From the NCBI GenBank assembly GCA_043820045.1, contig JBDREF010000103.1, positions 1 through 24,715 of the forward strand: DNA of 24,715 nt, given 5' to 3'. Position 1 is the stretch's first letter, and each line of letters starts with the position of its first letter. Of the stretch, positions 24,626-24,715 are shown piece by piece. The position numbers were made by a program, and so were the translations under genes. The notes under the pieces are model-generated. The model did not search any database. It was not told where the DNA came from and worked only from the letters and a program-made list of their open reading frames with translations. The DNA is from JBDREF01 sp043820045. Lineage in GTDB: Bacteria; Planctomycetota; Phycisphaerae; Sedimentisphaerales; Anaerobacaceae.

Positions 24626-24715
24626 TTAGAACCAACTCGGAATCGGCCTGCTCGTGCCGAAATCTCTGTCGGCGAAATTACGGTCATACACAAAGCCGAA
24701 ACCGTAAGTTGCTCG
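24626..24715 (-). CDS. 3' end of an unidentified gene (partial)
   Basis: One minus-strand frame is open from the window edge to a TAA at 24628-24626 and encodes 29 residues ending '...RPIPSWF'. It contains 'YGFGFVYDRNF', an aromatic and glycine pattern. A terminator-like hairpin follows 25 bp later, which supports a true gene end. Alternating aromatics and a C-terminal Phe would suit an outer-membrane beta-barrel, but this is speculation from a short piece. Confidence 0.4.
   Translation of the reverse strand, partial: RATYGFGFVYDRNFADRDFGTSRPIPSWF

Overview
This 24.7 kb window comes from a free-living heterotrophic bacterium. The gene families fit Planctomycetota best, perhaps a Phycisphaerae/Sedimentisphaerales-type lineage: an exosortase/EpsI pair beside polysaccharide genes, a Ycf46-type AAA ATPase, a secreted VOC protein, a PEGA lipoprotein, and a '...DDISLY...' secreted-protein tail at the left edge. 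This assignment is an inference from gene content, not a sequence match. Coding density is high. No insertion sequence, CRISPR array, tRNA or rRNA gene was seen.

Left third (1-7.9 kb): a short 3' fragment of a plus-strand gene (1-60), then an AT-rich, repeat-bearing spacer. Next is citramalate synthase (cimA, minus), divergent from a stand-alone PTS EIIA/PtsN-like protein (plus). That converges on an alpha-glucan phosphorylase (glgP, minus). Upstream of glgP lies a 641-bp gene-free interval. On the minus strand it holds a complete transcription unit for a structured RNA: a promoter (TTGACT-17-TATAAA), about 200 nt that fold into a long 6S-like rod, and an intrinsic terminator. I read it as 6S RNA (ssrS). 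Next is a short-form pheT lacking the N-terminal tRNA-binding OB domain and not adjacent to pheS.

Middle (8-14.3 kb): the minus-strand trkH-trkA potassium-uptake operon sits divergent from a plus-strand series. That series is a secreted VOC-fold protein, a Ycf46-like AAA+ ATPase, a PEGA-domain lipoprotein and a Na+/H+:dicarboxylate/glutamate symporter. The last two are tightly coupled.

Right part (14.4-24.6 kb): a minus-strand exopolysaccharide/exosortase block. In transcription order it is exosortase (Cys-Arg-His residues visible), EpsI-like partner (4-nt overlap), a 1653-aa membrane-anchored TPR protein, a fused Wzc-type chain-length regulator/BY-kinase, and a UDP-sugar 4-epimerase. Together they look like a module coupling envelope polysaccharide synthesis and export to processing of exosortase-targeted surface proteins. 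The substrates, glycosyltransferases and outer-membrane exporter are not in this window. A terminator-like hairpin and a probable 3' gene fragment lie just upstream of the exosortase.

The best candidate for something under-described is the 6S-like RNA between glgP and pheT. The exosortase/giant-TPR/BY-kinase block is second.
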